Assembly: GCF_902706605.1 (NCBI RefSeq)
Contig: NZ_CACSLH010000005.1
Coordinates: 1 to 64,000 of the forward strand
Origin: Enterococcus sp. CSURQ0835
GTDB taxonomy: Bacteria > Bacillota > Bacilli > Lactobacillales > Enterococcaceae
Length of the DNA stretch: 64,000 nt
Direction of reading: 5' to 3'
Positions 7,619-16,690 of the stretch are shown here, one piece after another. Every line of letters starts with the position of its first letter. Positions within the stretch are counted from its first letter, which is position 1. A program made the translations under genes and the position numbers. The notes under the pieces were generated by a model that was not told where the DNA came from, did not search any database, and saw only the letters and a list, made by a program, of their open reading frames with translations.

Positions 7619-7658
7619 GATTTCTTAATGGTAAATATTTATTTCCGAATAAGAAATC
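7619..7658. promoter_or_regulatory. Paired 17-bp operator candidate at kduI (IclR regulator)
   Basis: Two sites, ATTTCTTAATGGTAAAT (7620-7636) and ATTTCCGAATAAGAAAT (7641-7657), have starts 21 bp apart. Together they form a 40-base imperfect dyad whose outer 9 bp (GATTTCTTA / TAAGAAATC) are perfect. It begins nine bases after the -10, mirroring kdgA. Confidence 0.6.
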
Positions 7659-7721
7659 AAAGAACGAGTCAAACTAGTGAAGCCACAGGTTGATCTACAG
7701 AAAGAATAGGAGTCAAATCAA

Positions 7722-8561
7722 ATGCAAAAAATGGAAAATCGTTATAGCCACAGTCCCGCGGATATTCAGCATTATTCAACGGAACAATTACGGGAAGAGT
7801 TTTTAGTGCCGCAAGTGTTTGTTCCCGGTGAGATCCAATTAGTGTATACCCATCATGATCGGATGATCTTCGGCGGGGTGACCCCCACGACTGAAACGTT
7901 GGAGATCGTCCTCGACCAAGAGCTAGGTGTCGAGTACTTTTTAGAACGCCGTGAGCTGGGGGTGATCAATATCGGCGGACCTGGAACCATTGAGATCGAG
8001 GGCCAAACAGAAGCGATGCACAAACAAGATGGCTATTATATCGGCAAAGAGACGCGGAACGTTCGCTTTGCTTCCGTCGATCCCGCTGACCCAGCCAAAT
8101 TTTATCTCAGTTCTACTCCCGCGCATCACAAATACCCCAATGTCAAAATCACATTAACCGACCTCACGCCAATGGAAACCGGCGAACAACTCAGCTTAAA
8201 TAAACGCAAAATTTATCAATATATCCATCCGAATGTGTGCGAGAGCTGTCAACTGCAAATGGGCTATACGATTTTAGAACCCGGTAGTGCGTGGAACACG
8301 ATGCCTTGTCACACCCACGAACGGCGGATGGAAGCTTACGTTTACTTTGATCTGGCAGAAGACGCGCGAGTGTTCCATCTGATGGGCAAGCCAGATGAAA
8401 CCAAACATTTAGTCGTCAGTTGTGAACAAGCCGTGATCTCACCTAGTTGGTCGATCCATTCCGGTGTCGGCACTAGTCATTATTCGTTTATTTGGGCGAT
8501 GTGTGGCGAAAATATCACGTACACCGATATGGATATGGTTTCAATGACGCAACTTAAATAA
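7722..8561 (+). CDS. kduI: 5-keto-4-deoxyuronate isomerase (4-deoxy-L-threo-5-hexosulose-uronate ketol-isomerase)
   Basis: KduI converts 5-keto-4-deoxyuronate, the open form of the unsaturated uronate released by GH88, to 2,5-diketo-3-deoxygluconate. The 279-residue cupin protein shows the metal-site motif MPCHTHERRMEAYVYF and the later SIHSG His, matching the His-His-Glu-His ligand set of the family, plus the conserved RIMFGG-like DRMIFGGVTP segment. The ATG at 7722 has TAGGAGTC upstream. It is the first gene of the long operon and is followed ten bases later by the RBS of kduD. Confidence 0.95.
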   Translation: MQKMENRYSHSPADIQHYSTEQLREEFLVPQVFVPGEIQLVYTHHDRMIFGGVTPTTETLEIVLDQELGVEYFLERRELGVINIGGPGTIEIEGQTEAMHKQDGYYIGKETRNVRFASVDPADPAKFYLSSTPAHHKYPNVKITLTDLTPMETGEQLSLNKRKIYQYIHPNVCESCQLQMGYTILEPGSAWNTMPCHTHERRMEAYVYFDLAEDARVFHLMGKPDETKHLVVSCEQAVISPSWSIHSGVGTSHYSFIWAMCGENITYTDMDMVSMTQLK

Positions 8562-8582
8562 AAGAAAAGAGTGGAGAAAAAA

Positions 8583-9371
8583 ATGACATTTACAATGAAT
8601 GAATTTCAGTTAGAAGGCAAAGTCGCTTTGGTGACAGGTGCCGTATATGGGATCGGTTTTGAAATCGCGTGTGCCTTAGCGACTGCGGGTGCGACGATCG
8701 TGTTTAATAATTTGACCCAAGAATCAGTCGAGCAAGGAATCGAAAGTTATCAAAAAGTCGGAGTCACAGCTCACGGATATGTTTGCGATGTGACCGATGA
8801 GAGTGCTGTGACTGCATTGATCGAACAAATCAAACAAGACGTGGGCAGTGTCGATATTTTAGTCAACAATGCCGGGATCATCAAACGCACGCCGATGGTG
8901 GAAATGTCCGCGGCTGATTTTCGACAAGTGATCGATGTGGATCTGAATGCGCCGTTTATTATGGCAAAAGCGGTCTTGCCTGACATGATGGCAAAAGGTA
9001 GTGGCAAGATCATCAATATTTGTTCGATGATGAGTGAGTTGGGTCGCGAGACGGTCAGTGCGTATGCGGCGGCAAAAGGTGGACTTAAAATGCTGACGAA
9101 AAATATCGCTGCTGAATATGGTCAATACAATATCCAATGTAACGGCATCGGACCAGGCTACATCGAAACGCCGCAAACTGCACCGCTTCGTGAAACGGGT
9201 CATCCTTTCAATGAATTTATTTTAGGCCGAACCCCCGCTAATCGTTGGGGTAAAACGGCAGATCTTGCTGGTCCAGCAGTCTTTTTAGCTTCTGGGGCCT
9301 CTGACTTTGTTAATGGACATGTTTTGTATGTAGATGGCGGGATCTTAGCTTATTTGGGCAAACAGCCTTAA
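8583..9371 (+). CDS. kduD: 2-deoxy-D-gluconate 3-dehydrogenase / 2,5-diketo-3-deoxygluconate reductase (SDR)
   Basis: KduD reduces 2,5-diketo-3-deoxygluconate to KDG with NAD(P)H. It is a classical short-chain dehydrogenase of 262 residues: cofactor loop TGAVYGIG, NNAG, catalytic Ser in CSMMS, and Tyr-x-x-x-Lys in YAAAKGG, ending with the VNGHVLYVDGG segment. The GTG at 8571 belongs to the RBS (GTGGAG); the ATG at 8583, seven bases after GGAG, is the better start. It lies directly after kduI and its product feeds KdgK. Confidence 0.93.
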   Translation: MTFTMNEFQLEGKVALVTGAVYGIGFEIACALATAGATIVFNNLTQESVEQGIESYQKVGVTAHGYVCDVTDESAVTALIEQIKQDVGSVDILVNNAGIIKRTPMVEMSAADFRQVIDVDLNAPFIMAKAVLPDMMAKGSGKIINICSMMSELGRETVSAYAAAKGGLKMLTKNIAAEYGQYNIQCNGIGPGYIETPQTAPLRETGHPFNEFILGRTPANRWGKTADLAGPAVFLASGASDFVNGHVLYVDGGILAYLGKQP

Positions 9372-9389
9372 AAAGATTAGGAGCCTTAC

Positions 9390-11120
9390 ATGAACGAAAC
9401 ACTACGATTTTTAACGCAACAAGATTACCAACAAGCGTTAGCTAAAATCATTCAACCATTACGACCGCATGTAGTCCGCTCGACTGTACCGGGATTGAAA
9501 CTTGGTACGAGCGGCGCCGTTTATGATGCGCAACACGCTGAGATCGAAGCCTTGTTACGACCGTTGTGGGGACTAGCACCGAGTTGGGTCTACTCGTCAG
9601 ATGAAACGTTACAAGCAAGTTACGTGGCAAAGATCAGCCGCGGCGTTGACCCAAACGATCCTGCTTATTGGGGCGTGATCCAAAATTATGATCAATCGAT
9701 CGTTGAAATGGCGGCGTTGTCACTAACTTTATTATTGCACCACGATACATTGTGGCCGCAGTTTTCTAAAGAAGCGCAGCAAAATGTCAGCGCCTGGCTC
9801 AAGCAAGCGTTGACTAAAAAAATCCCGAAAAACAATTGGACTTTTTTTAAAGTCTTGATCTGGTTGGCACTGACTCATTGTGGTGAAGTACTAGATCGCC
9901 AGTTGTTAAACGAGCAGTTGGATTTGCTTGATCAAATGTATCTGGGAGACGGCTGGTATTTTGATGGCAAGCAGACGCAAAAAGATTATTACGTTCCGTT
10001 TGCTTTCCATTATTATGGCTTGATCTGCGCGAAATTTATGCGGGAGCTAGAACCAAACCGCGCGCAAATTTTGATTGAACGAGCGACTCAATTTGCGCAA
10101 GATTATATTTATTATTTTGACGCGGATGGTGAAGCTGTGCCATATGGTCGAAGCTTGACATATCGGTTTGCACAAGGCGCTTTTTTCTCAGCCCTCGTGT
10201 TCGCAGAAGTTGAAGCGCTTCCGTGGGGGCAGGTGAAACAGTTGTTAGCTCAGCATTTGACGACGTGGTTGGACCATGACATTTTTACGTTTGACGAACG
10301 CTTGTCGATCGGTTATCACTATGAAAATTTAGTGATGGCAGAAGATTATAATGCCCCGGGGTCACCTTATTGGGCGTTAAAAACATTTTTAGTTTTAGCG
10401 ACACCAGCTGAGCATCCATTTTGGCACGCGCAGCCTGAACCAGTTACTCGTGAAACGAAAAAATTGATCCAGTCGGGCAATCAGTTGCTGATCCATACAA
10501 AAGCTGGGCAACATGTCTTAAGCTATCCTGCTGGGTTGTTGATTGAAGGCCAAGCGCATGCGGAAGCTAAATATAGTAAATTTGTCTATTCGACGAAATT
10601 TGGCTTTAGCGTGCCAAAAGCTGGCGTGGATTATCGCGATGGGGCGTTTGACAATGTGCTAGCTGTTTCCATTGACGGCCAGTCTTTTCGACCAAAACGT
10701 GAGGTCACGTCATATGAATTGACCGCCGAAAAAATCCGCTATCAATGGTCGCCTTTTGAAAGTGTTCAGATCACCACGGAAATTTATCCGTTTGGCGAGT
10801 GGCATGTCCGCGTGCATGAACTGGAAACGTCTGTTGCGTTAACGATCAAAGAAGGCGGATTCAGTGTCCCCCTCTTAAAAAAACAACCTTTAGCCCACGT
10901 CACCAAAGAGAGCGCGCGGGTCGTCAGCGAAAAGTTGCGTTCTGAGATCATCGCCATTGAAGGCTATCAAACAGCGGAAATCACGCAACTAGCCGCGAAC
11001 ACTTCACTTTTTTTCCCTCGCACATCACTGCCTTACTTGACACAAAAAATCAGCCCAGGAACTCATCGTTTGATCTGTTTAGTGGGGGGCTGTTATGAGA
11101 AAGAAGGAACCACATGTTAA
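9390..11120 (+). CDS. DUF2264 family protein, probable alpha/alpha-toroid carbohydrate-active enzyme
   Basis: A 576-residue protein that fits the DUF2264 family: the N-terminal two thirds are helical and contain hallmark segments such as WGVIQNYDQSIVEMAAL, NNWTFFKVL, GDGWYFDG, YGRSLTYRFAQGAFFSAL and YNAPGSPYWALKTFL; the last third is beta-rich. No signal peptide is present, so it acts in the cytoplasm. The function of DUF2264 is not established as far as I know. The fold and its place between kduD and GH88 suggest a glycosidase or lyase acting on imported oligosaccharides, which is inference. Its stop overlaps the next start by seven bases (ATGTTAA). Confidence 0.75.
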   Translation: MNETLRFLTQQDYQQALAKIIQPLRPHVVRSTVPGLKLGTSGAVYDAQHAEIEALLRPLWGLAPSWVYSSDETLQASYVAKISRGVDPNDPAYWGVIQNYDQSIVEMAALSLTLLLHHDTLWPQFSKEAQQNVSAWLKQALTKKIPKNNWTFFKVLIWLALTHCGEVLDRQLLNEQLDLLDQMYLGDGWYFDGKQTQKDYYVPFAFHYYGLICAKFMRELEPNRAQILIERATQFAQDYIYYFDADGEAVPYGRSLTYRFAQGAFFSALVFAEVEALPWGQVKQLLAQHLTTWLDHDIFTFDERLSIGYHYENLVMAEDYNAPGSPYWALKTFLVLATPAEHPFWHAQPEPVTRETKKLIQSGNQLLIHTKAGQHVLSYPAGLLIEGQAHAEAKYSKFVYSTKFGFSVPKAGVDYRDGAFDNVLAVSIDGQSFRPKREVTSYELTAEKIRYQWSPFESVQITTEIYPFGEWHVRVHELETSVALTIKEGGFSVPLLKKQPLAHVTKESARVVSEKLRSEIIAIEGYQTAEITQLAANTSLFFPRTSLPYLTQKISPGTHRLICLVGGCYEKEGTTC

Positions 11121-11977
11121 CGTTAGCGATCAAAAATCAAGCTGGTGAAACGATCAAAGGGGTCATCGATCATGAAAAACAGCCGCAACTGTATGAAGCA
11201 ACTGGAACAGAATTGGCGGTTTTAGCGATCAAAGATTATGCTTATCGACCCGGGGATCAAATCGTAGTGACGACGACTGAAAAAAATCAGTATCTCATCG
11301 TGCAATTGGATGAAACGTTAGCGCCGACTTTAGTTTATTTAGCGGAAAAACAATGGATTTTTCCAATCCCGCTATTAGCTACTCAGCACAAAGCCAATGT
11401 CGAAACGAGCTTTTTATCGAAACGTCATCATTTATTTGTGCGGGTCGCTGACGCATTTGAAATTGAACACTATCAAAATCTCACCTTCAATCCTCACGAT
11501 CAAAAGCAAGCTAGCGGGGCGTTTCCCCACGCGACAGCGAATGTTGAAACGCGAGATGAAGCGGTTTTTTTTGCTAAAAATGCGATCGACGGCAAATATG
11601 GCAATCATTCCCATGGTTCCTATCCATTTACTTCTTGGGGGATCAATCAGCAGGCGGATGCACAGTTAACGGTTGAATTTGGTCGGGAAGTGTTGCTAGA
11701 TCGGGTGCACTTGTTGCTACGAGGCGATTTTCCCCATGATAGTTACTGGACCGAAGTGACGTTAGCTTTTTCTGATGGCAGCCAACTCACCATGCCGACA
11801 ACAGCTAGCTTGGACTTTCAAGCCGTGACTTTTCCAGCTAAACGCACAACGAAACTTACGTTGAGAAATTTACAAAAAGCACCCGATGCTTCACCTTTTC
11901 CAGCGTTGACGCAATTGGAAGCATTTGGTTGGAATTTAAAACAGGAAGGATACGACGATGGTACTGGAAGAAACTAA
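11114..11977 (+). CDS. Unknown protein with F5/8 type C-like (discoidin) carbohydrate-binding C-terminal half
   Basis: I do not recognise the full 287-residue protein. Residues about 1-110 are a beta-rich region of unknown type. Residues about 135-280 resemble an F5/8 type C or galactose-binding-like jelly roll (AKNAIDGKYGNHSHGSYPFTSWGINQ, then LTVEFGREVLLDRVHLLLRGDFPHDSYW and the closing LTLRNL). There is no signal peptide, so it would be an intracellular sugar-binding or accessory protein. It overlaps DUF2264 by seven bases and GH88 by 20 bases, implying tight coupling and perhaps a complex with one of them. Confidence 0.55.
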   Translation: MLTLAIKNQAGETIKGVIDHEKQPQLYEATGTELAVLAIKDYAYRPGDQIVVTTTEKNQYLIVQLDETLAPTLVYLAEKQWIFPIPLLATQHKANVETSFLSKRHHLFVRVADAFEIEHYQNLTFNPHDQKQASGAFPHATANVETRDEAVFFAKNAIDGKYGNHSHGSYPFTSWGINQQADAQLTVEFGREVLLDRVHLLLRGDFPHDSYWTEVTLAFSDGSQLTMPTTASLDFQAVTFPAKRTTKLTLRNLQKAPDASPFPALTQLEAFGWNLKQEGYDDGTGRN

Positions 11978-13118
11978 AACGCGTTTATTCGCCTTGAGTA
12001 AGCAAGTTACTCCTGAGTGGTTAGCAGCAGAGATCAATGCGTGCATCACTCAAATCGAACGAAATATGGAACGTTTCGGGACAAAATTTCCTTCAGCAGA
12101 AGCGACTAACGGCAAATACCGCATCAAAGAAAATGATGATTGGACGAACGGCTTTTGGACTGGCATGTTGTGGCTAGCCTATGAATGGACGAACGATGCT
12201 AAATTTTATACGCGCGCAATGGAAAATATTGAAAGCTTTAACACCCGCTTAGCTGATCATATCGTTTTAGATCATCATGATATTGGTTTTTTGTACAGTT
12301 TATCAGCAGGTGCTGGCTATAAAATTACCGGTAATAGATTATGTAAAGCTGAACTGTTAAAAGCAGCAGACGTATTACTAGCACGCTACCACCCGCGCGG
12401 CGCATTTATTCAAGCGTGGGGCGCTTACGGATCGGAAAATGAATACCGGTTGATCATTGATTCTTTGATTAATTTACCGTTGCTGTTTGAAGCGAGCAAG
12501 CTTTCTGGTGATCCTAAGTATGGGGAAGTTGCGCAAAAACATTATCAAACGGTCTTGCAAACAGTGATCCGAGACGATGCGACGACTTTTCATACGCATT
12601 ATTTTGATCCGGCAACAGGACAGCCAACTTGCGGTGTGACCCATCAAGGCAATCGGGATACGTCGATTTGGGCTAGAGGCCAAAGTTGGGCGGTCTTAGG
12701 TATTCCGCTCAACCAAAGTTTTTTAGCTACACCGTATCCGAAAAACTATGGCGCGATCGTTGACGTCATGCTGGAAAATCTACCAGCTGATCTCGTGCCG
12801 TATTGGGATTTTGATTTTACTGACCATAATCCATCTGCTAAAGACAGTTCCGCTCTTGCAATCACGGCTTGCGGCTTGTTGGAAGCCGCTCAAGTTGCTG
12901 CCTATCCAAAAGCCCAACAACTAGCGTGCGGCATGCTCTATCAATTAGGTGAACAGTACGCGGCGAAAACTCAGCCAGAAAACGAAGGCTTGTTACTCCA
13001 CGGTGTCTATGCCCATGCTACGGGAAAAGGGGTCGATGAGCCTAATTTGTGGGGCGATTATTTTTATTTAGAAGCCTTGATGCGTGTCGCGCGACCAGAT
13101 TGGCAACGTTACTGGTAA
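11958..13118 (+). CDS. ugl: Unsaturated glucuronyl hydrolase (GH88)
   Basis: GH88 enzymes hydrolyse the 4,5-unsaturated uronic acid from the non-reducing end of lyase products by hydrating the double bond. The 386-residue protein has the family landmarks NDDWTNGFWTGMLWLAYEWT, HHDIGF with Asp108 and IIDSLINLPLL with Asp168, matching Asp88 and Asp149 of Bacillus UGL in context and near-identical spacing. No signal peptide is present, so it acts after PTS uptake. The ATG has GGAAGGA eight bases upstream, inside the preceding gene. Its product is the substrate of KduI. Confidence 0.93.
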   Translation: MVLEETKTRLFALSKQVTPEWLAAEINACITQIERNMERFGTKFPSAEATNGKYRIKENDDWTNGFWTGMLWLAYEWTNDAKFYTRAMENIESFNTRLADHIVLDHHDIGFLYSLSAGAGYKITGNRLCKAELLKAADVLLARYHPRGAFIQAWGAYGSENEYRLIIDSLINLPLLFEASKLSGDPKYGEVAQKHYQTVLQTVIRDDATTFHTHYFDPATGQPTCGVTHQGNRDTSIWARGQSWAVLGIPLNQSFLATPYPKNYGAIVDVMLENLPADLVPYWDFDFTDHNPSAKDSSALAITACGLLEAAQVAAYPKAQQLACGMLYQLGEQYAAKTQPENEGLLLHGVYAHATGKGVDEPNLWGDYFYLEALMRVARPDWQRYW

Positions 13119-13140
13119 AAGTGTCAGAAGGAGGAAATTC

Positions 13141-14928
13141 GTGAAGCGATTTGAGATCAAAGAAGATTTTTTAGTGGATGGTCAGCCCGTCAAATTGATC
13201 AGCGGTGCGATCCATTATTTTCGACTGCCGCTTTCTCAGTGGGAAGACAGTTTATATAATTTAAAAGCTTTAGGCGCCAATACGGTTGAAACGTATGTGC
13301 CATGGAACTTACATGAACCGATGGAAGGTCAGTTTGACTTTACTGGGAACAAAGACATCAAACGATTCGTCAAATTAGCACAAGCTTTGGGTTTGATGGT
13401 GATCTTGCGGCCAGCGGTTTACATTTGTGCGGAGTGGGAATTTGGCGGTCTGCCAGCTTGGTTATTGAAAGAACCAATGCGGCTGCGTTCAACAGATCCG
13501 CGTTTTATGGAAAAAGTCCGACAATATTATAAAGTGTTACTCCCTACTTTAGCACCGTTACAAGTGACTAAAGGCGGACCGGTGATCATGATGCAAGTGG
13601 AAAATGAATATGGGTCTTACGGAATGGAAAAAGCGTATTTGCGTCAGACGAAAGAATTGATGGAAGAATTTGGGATCGAGGTCCCACTCTTTACTTCTGA
13701 TGGTGCCTGGGACGAAGCACTGGATGCAGGGACGTTGATTGAAGACGATGTGTTCGTGACTGGAAATTTCGGCAGTGCTTCGAAAAAAAATGCCGCCGCA
13801 TTGCAAGCTTTTATGCAACGTCATGGCAAAGTCTGGCCGATCATGTGTATGGAATATTGGGATGGCTGGTTCAATCGCTGGGGCGAGCCGGTGATCAAAC
13901 GCGACGCAAAAGAATTGGCAGCCGAGGTCAAAGAAATGTTAGCGATCGGTTCGTTGAATCTTTACATGTTTCATGGTGGGACAAATTTTGGTTTTTATAA
14001 TGGCTGTTCTGCTCGTGGGACAACGGATCTGCCGCAAGTCACCAGCTATGATTATGATGCGTTACTGACTGAAGCTGGGGAACCGACAGAAAAATATTAC
14101 GCAGTCCAACAAGCGATCAAAGCAGTCTGTCCTACCGTTTGGCAAGCCGCACCGCGAACAAAAAAATGCAGTGCGATCGGTCGGTTTGCCATCACCCAAA
14201 GTGTGTCGCTGCTACAGACTAAAGCGCGTTTTTCCGCAATTGATTCACCTTATCCGTTGACGATGGAAGAAGCCGGCACCGGATATGGCTATCAATTATA
14301 TTCGACAACCTTAAAAAATTATCGGCATCAAACGAAATTAAAAGTCGTCGAAGCAAGTGATCGGGTCCAGTTTTATTTAGCTGGCAAGCACCTAGCGACC
14401 CAATATCATGAAACGTTAGGTGAAGAACTTTTGATCGAAAGTCAAACGGATCAAAAGACACTGCAGCTGGACCTTTTAGTGGAGAATCTGGGGCGCGTGA
14501 ATTACGGTTTTAAATTAAATAGCCCCACGCAAATAAAAGGAATCCGCGGTGGCGTGATGCATGATCTTCATTTTCAACAAGGCTATACCCAGATCCCATT
14601 GACTTTAACGCCGGCACAATTAGCAAAAATCGATTACACCGCGGGCAGTGATCCTACGCAGCCGTCTTTTTACCGCAGTGAATTTGAATTGCAAGCGGTG
14701 GAAGATACCTTTATCGATTGTTCTGACTATGGCAAAGGTGTCGTGATCGTAAACGGTCAGCTACTAGGGCGTTATTGGCAGCAAGGCCCGATCCAATCAT
14801 TGTATTGCCCGCGTGATTTTTTACAGATTGGAAAAAATGAGATCGTGATTTTTGAAACAGAAGGGGTCTGCATCACGGAGGTAGCCTTTTCAATGCAGCC
14901 GATCACACAGAGCAAACAGCTCGTTTAA
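13141..14928 (+). CDS. GH35 beta-galactosidase, cytoplasmic
   Basis: A 595-residue GH35 enzyme: GAIHYFRLP, ANTVETYVPWNLHEP, acid/base Glu156 in QVENEYGSYG and nucleophile Glu238 in MCMEYWDGW, followed by the FHGGTNFGFYNG loop and C-terminal jelly-roll domains. The GTG at 13141 is set by AAGGAGG six bases upstream; an upstream ATG-frame extension lies inside GH88. No signal peptide. GH35 enzymes remove terminal beta-galactose, often beta-1,3-linked to a hexosamine. Galactose is not part of hyaluronan or the chondroitin repeat, so this gene suggests a galactose-containing substrate or a linkage-region activity. Confidence 0.92.
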   Translation: MKRFEIKEDFLVDGQPVKLISGAIHYFRLPLSQWEDSLYNLKALGANTVETYVPWNLHEPMEGQFDFTGNKDIKRFVKLAQALGLMVILRPAVYICAEWEFGGLPAWLLKEPMRLRSTDPRFMEKVRQYYKVLLPTLAPLQVTKGGPVIMMQVENEYGSYGMEKAYLRQTKELMEEFGIEVPLFTSDGAWDEALDAGTLIEDDVFVTGNFGSASKKNAAALQAFMQRHGKVWPIMCMEYWDGWFNRWGEPVIKRDAKELAAEVKEMLAIGSLNLYMFHGGTNFGFYNGCSARGTTDLPQVTSYDYDALLTEAGEPTEKYYAVQQAIKAVCPTVWQAAPRTKKCSAIGRFAITQSVSLLQTKARFSAIDSPYPLTMEEAGTGYGYQLYSTTLKNYRHQTKLKVVEASDRVQFYLAGKHLATQYHETLGEELLIESQTDQKTLQLDLLVENLGRVNYGFKLNSPTQIKGIRGGVMHDLHFQQGYTQIPLTLTPAQLAKIDYTAGSDPTQPSFYRSEFELQAVEDTFIDCSDYGKGVVIVNGQLLGRYWQQGPIQSLYCPRDFLQIGKNEIVIFETEGVCITEVAFSMQPITQSKQLV

Positions 14929-14952
14929 AAAAGCGAACAAGGAGAAAAAAGC

Positions 14953-15876
14953 ATGAGAAATATCGTGTTAGTCAGTCATGGTGCCATGGCTGAAGGAGTC
15001 AAAGCTAGTTTAGAAATGATCGTTGGAAAGCAAGCACATGTGCATAGTGTGGCTTTAAAACCAGATGGAGACAACATTCAGTTTACCCAGGACTTACAGC
15101 AAAAAATGGAAACGTTGACCGGTCCAGTGCTGATCATCGCCGATCTACTGGGAGGAACGCCGTGTAATGTCGCATTACAAACCTATGCTGACGATGAAAC
15201 AGTCGCATTGATCGCCGGCATGTCGCTGCCTTTAGTGATAGAAGCGACGTTAAATGAACAAGTGACCGTTACAGAGCTGCTCACGTCATCGGCCTGTCAA
15301 GCCGTGGATGTCAAAGCCCAGCTGACTCAAGTACCAGTGTCTGATCCAGTTGAAAAAAGTGAAAATCTGGCATGTTATGAAGCCTATGCTGGTCAAGCCA
15401 ATATCATCAATACTCGAATCGATGAGCGGCTGATCCACGGACAAGTGGCGGGGATCTGGACGACGAGTTTAGAAGCCCAACGGATCATCGTTGTCAATGA
15501 TGAAGCTGCTAGTGATCCACTGCAAAAATCATCTTTGCGCATGGCAGCTCCGACTTCGATGCGTTTGTCAGTGTTGACCGTCGCTGCTGCCGCGAAAAAT
15601 ATTCCAGCGGGTAAATACGGCAAGCAGCGGATCTTTTTACTTTTTAAAAACCCGACCGATGTCTTTCGTTACGTTGAAGCAGGTGGTCAATTAGAAGCGG
15701 TCAACGTCGGCAATATGAGTTATAAAAAAGGGGCAATGGAGATCACAAAGAGTATCCAAGTGCTGGAACAAGAAGTGACCGTCTTTGAAAAACTCGCCGC
15801 AAAAGGGATTCAATTGACCGCCCAACTCGTTCCGAATGATCCAGCCATTGATTTTATGAAACGTTTAAGAGCTTAG
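14953..15876 (+). CDS. PTS mannose-family EIIAB fusion
   Basis: This 307-residue cytoplasmic protein joins a ManX-type IIA domain (residues 1 to about 125, phosphorylatable His9 in VSHGAMAEG, then ADLLGGTPCN) and a IIB domain (about 148-307, His162 in RIDERLIHGQVAGIW). It passes phosphate from HPr to sugar bound at the IIC-IID pair that follows. Within this locus it most likely serves uptake of the disaccharides or oligosaccharides made by the PL8 lyase, as the GAG PTS of streptococci does. That substrate is inferred from context. Confidence 0.93.
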   Translation: MRNIVLVSHGAMAEGVKASLEMIVGKQAHVHSVALKPDGDNIQFTQDLQQKMETLTGPVLIIADLLGGTPCNVALQTYADDETVALIAGMSLPLVIEATLNEQVTVTELLTSSACQAVDVKAQLTQVPVSDPVEKSENLACYEAYAGQANIINTRIDERLIHGQVAGIWTTSLEAQRIIVVNDEAASDPLQKSSLRMAAPTSMRLSVLTVAAAAKNIPAGKYGKQRIFLLFKNPTDVFRYVEAGGQLEAVNVGNMSYKKGAMEITKSIQVLEQEVTVFEKLAAKGIQLTAQLVPNDPAIDFMKRLRA

Positions 15877-15889
15877 GAGGAAATTATTT

Positions 15890-16690
15890 ATGATGCACTT
15901 AGCTGCTTATCAGATTATTTTGATTACGATTTACGCCTTTATCGCGATCAATGATTCGATGATCTCAAACACATTGACCCAGCCGGCGATCGCCGGGATG
16001 ATCGCTGGATTGATCATGGGAGATCTCAAAGTTGGCCTGATGGTGGGCGGGACGCTGCAATTGATGCGTCTGGGGATCGCCGCATTTGGTGGGGCTTCAG
16101 TGCCTGATTATTTTACCGGCGCGGTTTTAGGAACCGTCTTTGCTGTTATTTCTGGTAAAGGGGCCAAATATGGGATCGGACTAGCGGTGCCGGTTTCATT
16201 ATTGATGCTGCAATTAGACGTCGTGGCGCGTTTTTGTAACGTGTACTTACTGCACGCCATCGACCGCGCCATCGATCAAATGAAATTAAATCGCATCCCT
16301 CGATTGGTGTTGTCTGGCTCCTTTTTGTGGGGCTTGTCCCGCGCAGTCCCGATTCTTTTGATGTTATTAGTCGGGGATGCGGCGGTCACGACGATCACAG
16401 AAAACATGCCAGTCTGGCTAATGACTGGTCTTAAAACGGCCGGCGGAGTAATGCCAGTTGTTGGGGTGGGGATCTTGCTTCACTACTTACCTACGAAACA
16501 ATATATCCCGTACTTATTGCTAGGTTTCTTTTTAGCGGCTTACTTGAAAGTTCCAATGTTAGGGATCTCCATCATTGGTGTGATCGCCGCGATGTTAGTT
16601 TTTAAACGCGACACGTCCAATCAAACGACAGGCGTCCAAGCAACAACAGCTAACACGAGTTTTGAAGGAGGATTTAGTGGAGATGAGTAA
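15890..16690 (+). CDS. PTS mannose/sorbose-family EIIC
   Basis: A 266-residue integral membrane protein of the EII-Sor/ManY type, with conserved GLIMGDLKVGLMVGGTLQLM and a run of hydrophobic helices. It forms the translocation unit with EIID. AGGAGG precedes the start by nine bases, 13 bases after the IIAB stop. Its stop overlaps the EIID start by eight bases, implying coupled translation of the IIC and IID subunits. Confidence 0.93.
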   Translation: MMHLAAYQIILITIYAFIAINDSMISNTLTQPAIAGMIAGLIMGDLKVGLMVGGTLQLMRLGIAAFGGASVPDYFTGAVLGTVFAVISGKGAKYGIGLAVPVSLLMLQLDVVARFCNVYLLHAIDRAIDQMKLNRIPRLVLSGSFLWGLSRAVPILLMLLVGDAAVTTITENMPVWLMTGLKTAGGVMPVVGVGILLHYLPTKQYIPYLLLGFFLAAYLKVPMLGISIIGVIAAMLVFKRDTSNQTTGVQATTANTSFEGGFSGDE

